NCBI RefSeq assembly: GCF_014648995.1
Contig: NZ_BMSE01000008.1
Coordinates: 124,001 to 188,000 of the forward strand
Direction of reading: 5' to 3'
Source of the DNA: Streptomyces massasporeus
GTDB lineage: Bacteria > Actinomycetota > Actinomycetes > Streptomycetales > Streptomycetaceae
Length of the DNA: 64,000 nt
Shown here: piece after piece, positions 7,994 through 20,025 of the stretch
Position numbering within the stretch: position 1 is the stretch's first letter
Layout: each line of letters begins with the position of its first letter
Position numbers and translations under genes: made by a program
Notes under the pieces: model-generated
The model's database searches: none
What the model saw: only the letters and a program-made list of their open reading frames with translations
What the model was told of the DNA's origin: nothing

Positions 7994-8758
7994 ATGTCTG
8001 ACGATTCGCGTCCCTCGCCGCCCGCAGGCCCCTCCACGGCCCGTACGGCGGCCGTGATCCCGGCCGCCGGCCGGGGTGTACGGCTCGGCCCGGGCGCCCC
8101 CAAGGCACTCCGCGCGCTGGGCGGCACCCCCATGCTGATCCACGCGGTCCGGGCGATGGCCGCCTCCCGCGCCGTCTCCCTGGTCGTCGTCGTGGCCCCG
8201 CCCGACGGCGCCGCCGAGGTCAAGACGCTGCTCGACGCGCACGCGCTGCCCGAGCGGACGGACTTCCTCGTCGTCCCGGGCGGGCGCAGCCGCCAGGAGT
8301 CCGTGAAGCTCGGCCTCGACGCCCTCCCGCCCGGCCACGACATCGTCTTGGTCCACGACGCGGCCCGGCCGCTGGTGCCGGTGGACACGGTCGACGCCGT
8401 GATCGAGGCCGTACGGGACGGCGCACCGGCCGTGGTGCCGGCGCTGCCGCTGGCCGACACCGTCAAGCAGGTCGAGCCCGCCGGCACCCCCGGCGAGCCG
8501 GAGCCGGTCGTCGCCACGCCGGAGCGCTCGCTGCTGCGGGCGGTGCAGACCCCGCAGGGCTTCGACCGGGCCACGCTGGTGCGGGCGCACGAGACGGTGA
8601 CCGGCGAGGTCACCGACGACGCCGGCATGGTCGAGCAGCTCGGCCTCACCGTCGTGGCCGTCCCCGGACACGAGGAGGCCTTCAAGGTCACCCGCCCCCT
8701 GGACCTGGTCCTCGCGGAGGCGGTCCTGGCCCGCAGGAGGCTCAACGATGGCTTCTGA
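7994..8758 (+). CDS. ispD: 2-C-methyl-D-erythritol 4-phosphate cytidylyltransferase IspD
   Basis: A 254-aa enzyme of the MEP isoprenoid pathway that joins CTP and methylerythritol 4-phosphate. The nucleotide-binding loop is [21 protein letters not shown]; further family motifs are [10 protein letters not shown] and VQTPQGF, and the end [17 protein letters not shown] is standard. The first 15 residues are a non-conserved Ser/Pro leader. It overlaps ispF by 11 bp, so the two consecutive-pathway enzymes are translationally coupled. Confidence 0.95.
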   Translation: MSDDSRPSPPAGPSTARTAAVIPAAGRGVRLGPGAPKALRALGGTPMLIHAVRAMAASRAVSLVVVVAPPDGAAEVKTLLDAHALPERTDFLVVPGGRSRQESVKLGLDALPPGHDIVLVHDAARPLVPVDTVDAVIEAVRDGAPAVVPALPLADTVKQVEPAGTPGEPEPVVATPERSLLRAVQTPQGFDRATLVRAHETVTGEVTDDAGMVEQLGLTVVAVPGHEEAFKVTRPLDLVLAEAVLARRRLNDGF

Positions 8759-9242
8759 CCAGCCTGTTCTGCCCCAGGTCGGCATCGGCACCGACATCCA
8801 CGCCTTCGAGGAGGGCCGCGAGCTGTGGTGCGCCGGCCTGAAGTGGGAGGACGCGGGCCCGGGCCTGGCCGGACACTCCGACGCGGACGTCGTCGCCCAC
8901 GCCGCCTGCAACGCCCTCTTCTCCGCCGCGGGTCTCGGCGACCTCGGACAGCACTTCGGCACGGGCCGTCCCGAGTGGTCGGGCGCCTCCGGAGTCACCC
9001 TCCTCACCGAGGCCGCGCGCATCGTGCGCGAGGCGGGCTTCCGGATCGGCAACATCGCCGTACAGGTGGTGGGCCCCCGCCCGAAGATCGGCAAGCGCCG
9101 GGACGAGGCCCAGAAACTCCTGTCGGAGGCGGCCGGGGCCCCGGTGTCGGTGTCGGGCGCGACGACGGACGGCCTGGGCTTCCCCGGCCGGGAGGAAGGG
9201 CTGATGGCGGTGGCCACCGCACTGGTCGTGCGCACCGGCTGA
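8748..9242 (+). CDS. ispF: 2-C-methyl-D-erythritol 2,4-cyclodiphosphate synthase IspF
   Basis: A 164-aa trimeric zinc enzyme. Metal ligands are Asp and His in GIGTDIHAF and the later His in [12 protein letters not shown]; the substrate segment is DLGQHFG and the C-terminal [18 protein letters not shown] is characteristic. It converts CDP-methylerythritol 2-phosphate to the cyclodiphosphate. The start overlaps the end of ispD. Confidence 0.95.
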   Translation: MASDQPVLPQVGIGTDIHAFEEGRELWCAGLKWEDAGPGLAGHSDADVVAHAACNALFSAAGLGDLGQHFGTGRPEWSGASGVTLLTEAARIVREAGFRIGNIAVQVVGPRPKIGKRRDEAQKLLSEAAGAPVSVSGATTDGLGFPGREEGLMAVATALVVRTG

Positions 9243-9342
9243 AGACAAGGGCCCGGGGCGTTCCCATTGCCAATGTCACGAATATGTGCGCCCCCGGGGT
9301 GAAGGTCCTGATGCACACCCCGGGGCCCACTACCCTGGAGTG

Positions 9343-10740
<1,398 letters not shown>

Positions 10741-10764
10741 GACGAGCCCCACGGGCTGACCGAC

Positions 10765-10792
10765 TGTGCCGCCCGGGCCTCCGGGCGGCACA
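10765..10792. terminator. Hairpin after cysS
   Basis: Inverted repeat tgtgccgcccg-g-gcct-c-cgggcggcaca, arms of about 11 bp with a short loop, 25 bp after the cysS stop. No U-tract, as is usual in Streptomyces. Confidence 0.7.
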
Positions 10793-10871
10793 CTGCATAG
10801 ACGGAACAGACATACACAGCCGTACGGACGCAGTCGTACGTACGCATCACCTCACGGAGACGAGTAGCTCA

Positions 10872-11813
10872 ATGGCCGCGAACAACCGCCGCATGTCCGG
10901 CAAGAAGGGCGCGCAGGTCGGCAGTGGCGGCCAGCGGCGCCGGGGCCTGGAAGGCAAGGGCCCCACCCCGCCCGCCGAGATGCGCAAGGGGCACAAGAAG
11001 AACCGCGTCGCCAACGCCAAGGCGAAGCAGGCCGTGCGCCGGCCCACCGTGCGCGGCCGCGGCGGCAAGGGCACGTCCGAGCTGGTCGTCGGGCGCAACC
11101 CGGTCCTGGAGGCGCTGCGCGAGGGCGTCCCGGCCTCCACCCTCTACGTCCAGCAGTTCATCGACAACGACGAGCGGGTGCGCGAGGCCCTCCAGGTCGC
11201 CGCCGAGCGCGGCGGCATCAACCTCATGGAGGCCCCGCGTCCCGAGCTGGACCGGATGACCAACGGTCTCAACCACCAGGGCCTGGTCCTCCAGGTTCCG
11301 CCGTACGAGTACGCCCACCCCGAGGACCTGGCGTCCGCCGCCTACGACGACGGGGTGGACCCGCTGATCGTCGCCCTCGACGGCGTCACCGACCCGCGCA
11401 ACCTCGGCGCGGTCGTCCGCTCCGTCTCCGCCTTCGGCGGGCACGGCGTGGTCGTCCCCGAGCGCCGCGCGGCCGGCATGACGGCCGGTGCCTGGAAGAC
11501 GTCCGCCGGTACGGCGGCCCGCACCCCGGTCGCCCGCGCCACCAACCTCACCCGGGCGCTCGAGGCCTACAAGAAGGCCGGCATCACGGTCGTCGGCCTG
11601 GCCGCCGACGGCGAGTCCGAGGTCGGCGAGCTTCCGGCGCTGGACGGCCCCGTCGTCATCGTCGTCGGCAGCGAGGGCAAGGGGCTGTCCCGGCTGGTCG
11701 GGGAGACCTGCGACCACCGGGTGCGGATCCCGATGCCGGGTGGCGCCGAGTCGCTCAACGCCGGTGTGGCGGCGGGGATCGTGCTGTACGAGGCGGCTCG
11801 CCGACGCAGCTGA
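10872..11813 (+). CDS. rlmB: SpoU-family 23S rRNA (guanosine-2'-O-)-methyltransferase (RlmB-like)
   Basis: A 313-aa SPOUT methyltransferase. Residues 1-70 are a basic, Lys/Arg/Gly-rich tail usual in actinobacteria; about 72-150 form the RNA-binding substrate domain ([16 protein letters not shown]); about 160-313 carry SpoU motifs 1-3: [25 protein letters not shown] and [19 protein letters not shown]. It would methylate the ribose of a 23S rRNA guanosine using SAM. It follows cysS in the same direction after a terminator-like hairpin. Confidence 0.9.
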   Translation: MAANNRRMSGKKGAQVGSGGQRRRGLEGKGPTPPAEMRKGHKKNRVANAKAKQAVRRPTVRGRGGKGTSELVVGRNPVLEALREGVPASTLYVQQFIDNDERVREALQVAAERGGINLMEAPRPELDRMTNGLNHQGLVLQVPPYEYAHPEDLASAAYDDGVDPLIVALDGVTDPRNLGAVVRSVSAFGGHGVVVPERRAAGMTAGAWKTSAGTAARTPVARATNLTRALEAYKKAGITVVGLAADGESEVGELPALDGPVVIVVGSEGKGLSRLVGETCDHRVRIPMPGGAESLNAGVAAGIVLYEAARRRS

Positions 11814-11941
11814 ACAGGCGTCCGGAACTTCACCCGTACGGGGTAATTCCGGTGTCATCGGGGCGAGGAGGACAAGCTTGACGGGGTCCGGACAGATCCG
11901 GCGGGTCAAAGCAGTGTCCTAACGCGACGTCACTCGGTTAG

Positions 11942-13639
11942 ATGAGTGTGGACACCAGAACACCCCGCACACCCACGGGGGACCGCTCGTCGGGACTCGA
12001 CGACGCTCCCGCGCTGAGCATGGTGAAGGTGCCGAGCGACCCGGCGCAGGTCATCGTCAATCACGCGAGTTTCCGCGTGCAGTTGGGCGTATCGACGCGT
12101 CGCGTCCAGTCCCCCCGGGTCGCACGGCATCTGACCGCCACCGAGGACACCGCCCGCATCCCCCAGGCGGGGGGCGAGGCGGACGGGGCCACCGCCCGCC
12201 GCCGGCCCGTCGTCTGGAGCGGCAGATCCGCCCCCGACGACACCGGCGCGCACCGGCTCCTGCAGGCCGTGCGGCACGAGAGCGTCCGCCACGCCGAGGA
12301 GTCCGCCTCCGACACCGGAGCCACCCAGGTCATCTCCCGCGTGGGACCGGGCTACGACCGCCCGGGCTACCCGGGCGCGGGCTACGGCGGCGACGGTTAC
12401 GGTGGCGACGGCTACGGGGAGGACCTCGCCCAGACCGTCGAGACCCCGGTCGTCGGCCCCCAGCGCACTCACGAGTCCGCCGACGGCACCCGGCTGCTGC
12501 CGCCCATGCGTACCGTCGGCAGTGCCTACGACGAACCGGCCTACGCGGACGGTGAGTTCGAGGACTCCGCCACCGACGCGGACGACGCCGGCCGCCGGGC
12601 CAAGCGGCACGGCGACGACCCGGCCCGGCACGCCTACTACCCGGGCCGCCGGATGAACCTCGGCGTCGTCCTGCTCCCGCTGCGCGTCTTCCTCGGCTTC
12701 ATCTCGATCTACGCCGGCATGGGCAAGCTGTGCGACCCCGTCTACTTCGAAGGCGGCAAGCGCGGCTCCATGGTCAAGTGGCTCAACACGCTGCATCCGT
12801 GGGAAGTCGCCGAGCCGCTGCGCCAGTTCGCCCTCGAGCATCCGGTCGGCGCCGGTCTGGTCATCGCCTTCGCGCAGGTCATCGTCGGCGTCCTGACGGT
12901 GCTGGGCTGCTGGCAGCGCGTCGCCGCCTGTCTGGGCGCCTTGCTGTCGGCCGCGCTGCTGGTCACGGTCAGCTGGAAGAGCGTCCCCGCCTACGAGACC
13001 CCCGACATCATCTACCTCGCCGCCTGGTCGCCGCTGATCATCGCCGGCGCCCCCGTCTACTCCGTCGACGGCCGCCTCGCCGGCAGCGCCTGGCGCCGGC
13101 TCGGCCCCCGCGCCGACATCTGGGACCTGCGCCGCTACGTGCTGCGCCGCGGCGCCCTCGTCACCGCCATCGCCACCGGCATCACTCTGCTCGTCGGCTC
13201 GCTGCTCGGCGGCGCCGTCCGCGACGCCGACCGGGTCGTCGTCCCGGGCCCCGGCGAGGCCCCGCGCAACGAGCTCCCCGGCTCCCCGCTCCCGGGCGAG
13301 CCCGGCAAGCGACAGGAGAAGCGGACCCCGTCGGCCTCCTCCTCGCCCACGCAGGGCGCCACGGCCGGCTCGGCGAGCCCCAGCGCGGGCACCACGACCA
13401 GGCCGGGCGCCACGCGCGACACCGGCACGGTCACCGGTGGCTCCCCGAGCCAGACCCAGGGCACCGCGGGCCAGGCCCCGCCCCAGCAGTCCACCCCGGA
13501 GAACCAGGCGCCGAGCACCACGACCGGCCCCACCTCCGGCGGCACGGCGACGGGCGGCTCGGGCTCGACGGGCGGCTCGGGCACCGGAGGCTCGTCCTCC
13601 ACGGGCCGCCCGGGCTTGGTGGGCGGCCTCCTGGGCTAG
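11942..13639 (+). CDS. DoxX-family membrane protein with long polar ends
   Basis: A 565-aa protein. Residues 1-235 are polar, Gly/Tyr/Asp-rich and presumably cytoplasmic. Around 238-410 are the DoxX membrane segments (LLPLRVFLGFISIYAGMGKL, GLVIAFAQVIVGVLTVLGC, CLGALLSAALLVTVSW), followed by a further hydrophobic segment (ALVTAIATGITLLVGSLLGG). The last 130 residues are a Ser/Thr/Gly/Pro/Gln linker. DoxX proteins are redox-linked or of unknown role; no catalytic residues are visible. It is followed by a strong terminator. Confidence 0.85.
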   Translation: MSVDTRTPRTPTGDRSSGLDDAPALSMVKVPSDPAQVIVNHASFRVQLGVSTRRVQSPRVARHLTATEDTARIPQAGGEADGATARRRPVVWSGRSAPDDTGAHRLLQAVRHESVRHAEESASDTGATQVISRVGPGYDRPGYPGAGYGGDGYGGDGYGEDLAQTVETPVVGPQRTHESADGTRLLPPMRTVGSAYDEPAYADGEFEDSATDADDAGRRAKRHGDDPARHAYYPGRRMNLGVVLLPLRVFLGFISIYAGMGKLCDPVYFEGGKRGSMVKWLNTLHPWEVAEPLRQFALEHPVGAGLVIAFAQVIVGVLTVLGCWQRVAACLGALLSAALLVTVSWKSVPAYETPDIIYLAAWSPLIIAGAPVYSVDGRLAGSAWRRLGPRADIWDLRRYVLRRGALVTAIATGITLLVGSLLGGAVRDADRVVVPGPGEAPRNELPGSPLPGEPGKRQEKRTPSASSSPTQGATAGSASPSAGTTTRPGATRDTGTVTGGSPSQTQGTAGQAPPQQSTPENQAPSTTTGPTSGGTATGGSGSTGGSGTGGSSSTGRPGLVGGLLG

Positions 13640-13657
13640 CCCCGACCAGCACACCAG

Positions 13658-13688
13658 AAGGCCCCGCACCGAAAGGTGCGGGGCCTTT
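13658..13688 (+). terminator. GNRA-loop terminator after DoxX gene
   Basis: Perfect 13-bp stem aaggccccgcacc with a GAAA loop, followed by a short T-run (ttt). It is the most canonical intrinsic terminator in the window. Confidence 0.92.
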
Positions 13689-13699
13689 CCACAGCAGCG

Positions 13700-13965
13700 G
13701 CCGGCCGCCCCTCAGCGACGCGGTGAACACCTCTCGACGCCCGGGAGCCAGACGCCCTTCACGGGCGCGGTGAGCACTTCTCGACGCCTGGGGGCCAGAC
13801 GTCCTTCAGGGGCGGGGGGAACTGCGCGAGCAACCACGACGGGCCCGCGGTCGCACGCGATGCCGAGGGCACTTCTCGACGCCGGGGGGCCAGACGCCCT
13901 TCAGGGGCGCGGGGAACTGCGCGCGAGCAACCACAACGAACCCGCAGCCGAAGCACACCGCACAC
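13700..13965. repeat. Dispersed intergenic repeat, two full copies in an imperfect tandem
   Basis: Two copies of the reverse orientation of the dispersed repeat (aggggcgcggggaactgcgc) occur at about 13807 and 13901. Each is preceded by a second conserved block (cacttctcgacgcc ... ccagacgcccttc), with two more copies of that block upstream. No gene is supported in this interval. Confidence 0.8.
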
Positions 13966-13974
13966 CGCACCCGG

Positions 13975-14706
13975 CTAACGCCCCAACGCCGCCAGTTCCT
14001 TCGCCGCCTCCGTCAGATCCTTCGCCGTGTCGATGGCCCGCCAGTACGACCCCTGGGGAATCGTGAACCCGGCCAGCCGCCGCTCACGGGCCAGATGGGG
14101 AAACGTCGTCCGCTCATGGTCGCCCCGGTGCGGCAACAGCCCGGCGAACTCGGGGGAGAAGACGTACACGCCGGCGTTGATCTCGAACGTCGACGGCGGC
14201 GCCTCGATGAAGTCGGTGATACGCCCGAACCCGTCGGTCTGCACCGCCCCCCACGGCAGCCTGGGCCGCGCCAGCGCCAGCGTCGCGACGGCATCGCGCT
14301 CGGCATGGAAATCGGCCATGTCCCGCAGCGAGAACCGCGTCCAGATGTCCCCGTTGGTCGCGTACCAGGGCTGGTCGGGGTGAGGGAGATGCGCCGCGGC
14401 GTACTTGAGCCCGCCGCCGCGTCCGAGCGGCTCGGGCTCGACGACCGTCGTGACGGAGACGGGCAACTCGGCCGTCTGCAGCCACTTCTGCAGCACCTCG
14501 GCGAGATGGCCGCAGGAGACCACGACGTCCGTCACGCCCTCGTCGGCGAGCCAGGACAGCTGATGGCCGATGATCGGCGTCCCCGTCCCGGGGATCTCGA
14601 CCATCGGCTTGGGCCGGTCGTCGGTGTACGGACGCAGCCGGGAGCCCTGGCCACCGGCCAGAACGACGGCTTGAACGGGGCGGGACGCAGCGCTCGGATC
14701 GCTCAT
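13975..14706 (-). CDS. Sugar-phosphate nucleotidyltransferase
   Basis: A 243-aa NTP_transferase family protein. The nucleotide-binding signature is VVLAGGQGSRLRPYTDDRPKPM; later motifs are EPEPLGRGGGLKYAA, NGDIWTRF and INAGVYVFSPE. It would make an NDP-sugar from a sugar 1-phosphate; the sugar is unknown, mannose-1-P or heptose-1-P type activity being most like the sequence. It lacks the C-terminal acyltransferase domain of GlmU. ATG at 14706 or GTG at 14712 are both possible. Confidence 0.85.
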   Translation of the reverse strand: MSDPSAASRPVQAVVLAGGQGSRLRPYTDDRPKPMVEIPGTGTPIIGHQLSWLADEGVTDVVVSCGHLAEVLQKWLQTAELPVSVTTVVEPEPLGRGGGLKYAAAHLPHPDQPWYATNGDIWTRFSLRDMADFHAERDAVATLALARPRLPWGAVQTDGFGRITDFIEAPPSTFEINAGVYVFSPEFAGLLPHRGDHERTTFPHLARERRLAGFTIPQGSYWRAIDTAKDLTEAAKELAALGR

Positions 14707-14805
14707 GGACACGAACTGTACGTGGCGTCCCGCCCGGGACAGCGGCCGACGACGGATCTCACGTCAGCCGTAATGGACTTCCCACCCGTCGGCAGGGCGG
14801 TGCGC

Positions 14806-15255
14806 TCAGCTGTGCGCGGCGGCGACGCCGGTGGCGAAGGCGGTGTCGCAGACCGGGCGCGCGTAGGACTGGGCGCGGGTGGGGCCGTAGACGCGGACGG
14901 CGGCCTGGCCGAGGGCGCGCGCGATGGACGCGCAGTGCTTCGCCAGCGACGGGCGGCCGTTGACGGCCTGCTGGAGGTGGGTGAGGGCGACGCCCGGGTC
15001 CTCCTCCTGCAGTTCGGTCAGCAGCTTGTCGCGCAGGATGTCCTGGGGGGCGCGCTTGGCGACCCGTGGGGAACTCAGGGAGGTGTCCGCGGCGGTGAGC
15101 ACCGGGTCGGTGGAGTTCCCCGACCAGTTGACTCGGGTGACCGCGAGGGTCCCGGAGAGCACCAGGACGACGGGCAGGACGAATGCGAGGGTGCGGCCGA
15201 TCCGGCGGGCGGGGCCCCGGCCGCGTCGCGTCTGTTGGTTCATGGAGTGCTTCAC
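14806..15255 (-). CDS. Membrane-anchored or secreted protein of unknown function
   Basis: A 149-aa protein with a basic N-terminus (RRGRGPARRIGR), one hydrophobic helix at about 20-40 (TLAFVLPVVLVLSGTLAV) and an extracytoplasmic helical domain with two Cys (LAKHCASIA and ARPVCDTA) that could form a disulfide. No family function is known to me. It lies alone between the nucleotidyltransferase and msiK. Confidence 0.7.
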   Translation of the reverse strand: MKHSMNQQTRRGRGPARRIGRTLAFVLPVVLVLSGTLAVTRVNWSGNSTDPVLTAADTSLSSPRVAKRAPQDILRDKLLTELQEEDPGVALTHLQQAVNGRPSLAKHCASIARALGQAAVRVYGPTRAQSYARPVCDTAFATGVAAAHS

Positions 15256-15391
15256 GCGTGTGAGGGTAGCGCCCGGTAATGGTTTGTAGACATTTAGTCA
15301 CCGGTTCGGGGGATGAGAGAGTGCCACTTTCCGGGTAAGGGGTTGACGCACACAGCTCGAAACGTCCGGTCTGCCGGGGTATTTGTCGACA

Positions 15392-15431
15392 ACGACGAGG
15401 GCCCCGCAGCACGCTGCGGGGCCCTCGTCGT
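15392..15431. terminator. Terminator downstream of msiK
   Basis: Perfect 19-bp inverted repeat (acgacgagggccccgcagc and its complement) with a 2-4 nt loop, 43 bp beyond the msiK stop; strong hairpin. Confidence 0.88.
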
Positions 15432-15473
15432 CAACCTCGGTGATTCACCCGGGGTTGTGCGTTTTCTGGTTGA

Positions 15474-16562
<1,089 letters not shown>

Positions 16563-16640
16563 GGTGAATGAACCCCTTCTACCGGCAGGAACGTGCCGGA
16601 CGATCCGAGTAGGAAGGCGGTGCCACGACGGGTGTTCCGT

Positions 16641-16656
16641 TGTGGTGTAGTCCACG
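16641..16656. promoter_or_regulatory. dre-like (DasR) palindrome upstream of msiK
   Basis: The sequence tgtggtgtagtccacg matches the DasR consensus agtggtctagaccact at 12 of 16 positions and keeps the palindromic GTGG..TA..CCAC frame. Weaker than the nagK site at 44775, so this is a candidate only. Confidence 0.4.
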
Positions 16657-16871
16657 CGTGTGAACTGGCTCAGGACGGTACCTGGCGTTCACACGTCTGT
16701 CAGTAGTTCCGGGCCTGTGAACTTCGCGGAAATTTTCGAAGCGGCACGTCACGGCTGCATGGCACGCTGCGACGGCCGTGGCCTACGGCAACGGAACTTC
16801 GTGGCTCGGCGTAACGGGCTCTGTGTACAGTGGAGCCGCCCTCCCGCGCGGCAACGCGCCACACGGCACCC

Positions 16872-16945
16872 GCCTCCTTAGCTCAGCTGGCCAGAGCAAC
16901 GCACTTGTAATGCGTAGGTCGTCGGTTCGAATCCGACAGGGGGCT
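16872..16945 (+). tRNA. tRNA-Thr (anticodon TGT)
   Basis: A 74-nt cloverleaf: acceptor gcctcct/agggggc, D arm gctc/gagc, anticodon stem acgca/tgcgt with loop cttgtaa, T arm tcggttcgaatccga and discriminator T; CCA is not encoded. Anticodon TGT reads ACA. Its 3' part from 16903 is the left end of a 90-bp repeat, so it is the integration target and is kept intact by the inserted element. Confidence 0.95.
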
Positions 16946-16992
16946 CTGCTGAAACCCCAGGTCGGAAGTGGTCCGACCTGGGGTTTTGTCGT
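16903..16992. repeat. attL: left copy of 90-bp direct repeat
   Basis: Identical over 90 bp to 26197-26286. It begins in the tRNA-Thr anticodon loop, covers the tRNA 3' half, and includes the downstream hairpin aaccccaggtcgga...tccgacctggggtt, probably the tRNA terminator. It ends at the integrase stop codon. Confidence 0.95.
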
Positions 16993-18376
16993 CAGCGGAT
17001 GCGGCGACGGCGCCGGGCGCGGGCCGCGCGGGTGTCGGCGGTCTCAGTTCTGGTCTCAGTGGGGCCCGGATCCGTGGGGGCGGCGGGCGCGGGCACGAAG
17101 AACTCGCCCATGCGCCGCATGGCGTCCTTGGACAGGTGTGACCGGCCCTTCACGTACCGCCGGGTCTGGCTGATCTGGGTGTGGCGGAGGATCTCCATGA
17201 TCGTGGGCATGTCCACGCCCAGCTCGTTGAGGATGGTGCCGGCGGTGTGGCGGCTCCCGTCGTAGAGGCGGCGGTCATCGATCCCGGCCTCCTTGAGCAG
17301 CTCCTTGAATTCCTCGTACTCGGCGCGCGGGTCGAACGGGCGTCCGTCCGGCCGTGAGAACACGACGTCGTGCTCCTGCCACAGCTCGCCGGCGGCGGCC
17401 CGCAGCTCCTCTTGCTCGGCCTTGTGCTCGTGCAGGAACGGAATGAAGACGGGCGGGATCGGGACGGCGTTCCGGCTCTTCTTGGTCTTGGGGCGGGTGA
17501 AGACGAGACCCCCCCTTTGGCTGCGGGCAGGCGCTCGCGTGCCTCGTGCATGCCTTGGGGCACGGCTTCGGGCAGCCGCGCTTGTAGCTCTTGTGCCGGG
17601 CGCATCCGGCGGGGCACGGCACGAAGCGGTGCAGGCGTGCGGGTCGGCGCAGCCGTGCCGCCACGTGAGGCGCTGCAGCTGCCACTCGGGACGGAACAGC
17701 TCCGCCTCCAGGTCGACGTACGACCAGCGCAGGCCGAGCGTCTCACCCTGCCGGAACCCCATGCCGACACCGACGATCCACCGCATGAACGTGGGCCGCT
17801 TCGACGCGGCCTCCAGGAAGGCCTTGGTCTCCTCCTTGGTGAAGGGATTGGCCTCGATCTCGTCGATGCTCGGCGGGTCCACGAGCGTGGCCACGTTCTC
17901 GCCGATGATGCGGCGCCGGTGGGCGATCTTCAGGGCCCGGGACAGGATGCGGTGCACCTTCACGACGTGCGAGGGAGCGTGGCCGGCGTCGAGCATGGCC
18001 CGGTACATCCGCTCCAGGTGCTCGGGCTGCAACTTGTCGATGCGGTGCTGACCGACGCCGGGGACGATGTCGTTCCGGGTCTTCGACCAGTAGTCATCGA
18101 GCGAGCGCGGCTTGAGCTTCAGGCTCGCGATGTCGGTGAGGTAGGTCTCCATCCACTGCGCGACGGTGGGCTTCCGCCCCGCGGTGGTCGCGCGGCCCTG
18201 GTCGCGCAGCCGCTCCAGCTCCCGGACCTTGCGGCGTACCTCGGCCTTGGTCTTGGCGCGGCGGTGCCGGCGGTCGGGGCTGCGGCGTTCTTCACGCCCA
18301 TCGTGACGCGTCCGTGCCACCAACCGTCCGCACCGAAGTAGATGGTCGATTCCATGTTGGGCTTGCGGGGGCTCAT
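16992..18376 (-). pseudogene. int: Tyrosine integrase, apparently frameshifted in three places
   Basis: A tyrosine recombinase of the Streptomyces plasmid type. SAM-like core-binding domain about residues 50-140, catalytic Arg in GFRQGETLGLRW, second box DGSRHTAGTILNELGV and Tyr in TRRYVKGR. The frame stays open for 443 codons, but conserved parts lie in other frames. The N-terminus (ATG 18376; TIYFGADGWWHGRVTMGVK) shifts near 18290. The family's Cys-rich insert (VPCPAGCARHKSYKRGC and on) is out of frame between about 17635 and a run of seven G at 17508-17514. Probably inactive unless these are sequencing errors. It ends inside attL, as usual for int/att. Confidence 0.75.
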
Positions 18377-18439
18377 GTGCTCCTCCATGCGGGAGGCGCC
18401 CCGAGCAGAGTGCTCGGGGCGCCTCAGGGCGTGCTGGGG

Positions 18440-18643
18440 TCAGTTGGGCAGAGGGGCGAGGTTCGCCACGTACTCCTCGAGGTCCGTTCGCCGGATCCTG
18501 CGAGTGCGGCCCAACTTGATGTACTTCAGGGCGCCTTCGGCCATCAGCTCGTAGACGGTGGATCGGCCGATGGCGAGCGCTTCCGCAGCTTCCTCGGGCT
18601 TGTACAGGAGTCGGTCGACGGGGGCGGCGGTCGCCGTGGTCAT
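18440..18643 (-). CDS. xis: Excisionase-type MerR/HTH_17 DNA-binding protein
   Basis: A 67-aa protein with the helix-turn-helix YKPEEAAEALAIGRSTVYEL and wing IKLGRTRRIRRTDLEEYV, typical of excisionases next to tyrosine integrases. The ATG at 18643 follows aggaggcacc, a strong ribosome binding site. It lies 63 bp upstream of the integrase in the same direction. It would direct excision; with a damaged integrase it may be a relic, but the gene itself looks intact. Confidence 0.88.
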   Translation of the reverse strand: MTTATAAPVDRLLYKPEEAAEALAIGRSTVYELMAEGALKYIKLGRTRRIRRTDLEEYVANLAPLPN

Positions 18644-18713
18644 CCGGGGTGCCTCCTAGGCGGGAGGGTCTTGGGCGCTCTCAGGTCTCGTGTCTGTCCG
18701 AAGTGCGGATTTC

Positions 18714-18919
18714 TGCGTCATTGCGTCATCAGCGTCATCCGGGCTTCTAACCTGCGGCTTTGTGTGACGCAGTGGAGTGAGGGTGCATCGCTGGGGCGTC
18801 ATGGGCCGCGTCATCGGGTGACGCAGATGACGCAGGATGACGCAGACGCTGCCATCAGCGTCATGCCTCCAGTCGCAGGTCAGGGGCGGTTTCTCGGCCC
18901 GCGTGACGCAGATGACGCA
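18714..18919. repeat. Iteron-like array: eight TGACGCA/TGCGTCA 7-mers
   Basis: Copies of TGACGCA or its complement start at 18714, 18722, 18765, 18819, 18828, 18838, 18904 and 18913, with additional GCGTCA variants. The array lies between xis and the remnant replication ATPase. Arrangement and density resemble replication-origin iterons, integrase arm sites or the short repeats of Streptomyces clt transfer loci; which of these is not decidable from sequence. Confidence 0.6.
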
Positions 18920-19111
18920 GGGTTCCTCCCCTTGGGACAAGAGAGAGGGGCGGTGTCTGTTGTGGTGCCGGTGCCGCTTCAAGCGTGAAGAGCGAGCCGC
19001 TGCGCGGCGCGAATATCGCAGGGCGGCAGTCGCCGAACCGCAAGAAGAGCACGCCAGGCCGGTGGTGCTCTTCTTGCTTGTCCGGGGACCGTACGGGGGC
19101 ACAGGGCGGGC

Positions 19112-20025
19112 TCAGAACATCCGCTTCTCCTCGTGTGGCGGCGGCGCCTGCAGGTGGGTCATTTCGAGGTAGCGGGCCCTCGCTGGTGCGGCCCGACTCG
19201 ATCAGGACGCCGCGAGCGGCAAGCGTGGGTTGGAGGCGCTTGAGCCGGTCGGAGAGGACCTTGCCCGTGGTCGGCCACCCCTTGGGCAGCGCACGCAGTT
19301 CGTCGCCGCTGTAGAGGCGACTGAGACAGTGCAGCCACTCGGTAGAGGTCATGCGCTGCTCCCCGCCCGGTTCGATGGTTTCGGCGTGCTTGAGGACGGT
19401 CTGCGCGAGCAGGTCGCCCTCGATCACGTCGTCGTTGAGGTCGTCGAGGCTGCGCCGGTAGGCGGCGAGGGCTCCCAGGCCGGTCGCGGCGTCGAGCTGC
19501 GCGCACAGGTGCGCGAAGTCCGCCATCCGCAGATCGGTGGGGGTCTCTGCCTCAGCCGCACGGACCTTGACCGTGAGGTCGAGCAGGGATCCGAGAATGG
19601 CCGGCAGGGCCTCGGCGTACTCCGCCCACAGCTCCGCCTCTGTGCGCCGCACGCGTGGGCGTTCTAGGCGCAGGGGCAGGAGGCGTTCGGCGAGGTCGGG
19701 GCGGATGACGCCGACGTCGATGCCGGTCAGCAGCATGGGGCGGCGGTAGCGGGCGCGGACCACGTCCCCGTCGGTGTACAGGGCGCGTTTGACGTTCTCG
19801 GCGCCGGTGACGATGCAGCACATCGCGTCCGACAGGTCCGGGGTCATGTGGGAGAGGTTGTCCAAGGCGGTGACCCATCCCGCGGCCACAGCTGCGATCA
19901 GGTTCTCCTCGTCCTTGGGGGCGCGGCGCAGGTCGCCGCTCATGCCCTCGATGATCCGCACGAGCATCCGCCCGCCGGTGGACTTGCCGGCGCCCTGTGG
20001 ACCGGTCAGGAACGGCGCGGGCACA
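19112..20025 (-). pseudogene. Primase/helicase-type replication ATPase, 5' truncated and frameshifted
   Basis: C-terminal two thirds of a phage/plasmid-type ATPase. Walker A TGPQGAGKST is near the present 5' end, followed by a Walker B/sensor-like stretch AAGWVTALDNLSHM and the tail DRLKRLQPTLAARGVLIE. There is no start: homology stops just before the P-loop at about 20025, where a plus-strand gene fragment begins. Near 19174-19179 a 1-nt insertion in a gggccc run shifts the frame; read in the corrected frame the protein would end GRYLEMTHLQ...EKRMF at 19112. The uncorrected frame runs on to 18861 through nonsense sequence. Confidence 0.72.

Noticed and set aside
16992-18323. Calling the integrase an intact 443-aa gene
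   Set aside because: The frame is open, but family-conserved N-terminal and Cys-rich segments are readable only in other frames, so pseudogene status is more honest.
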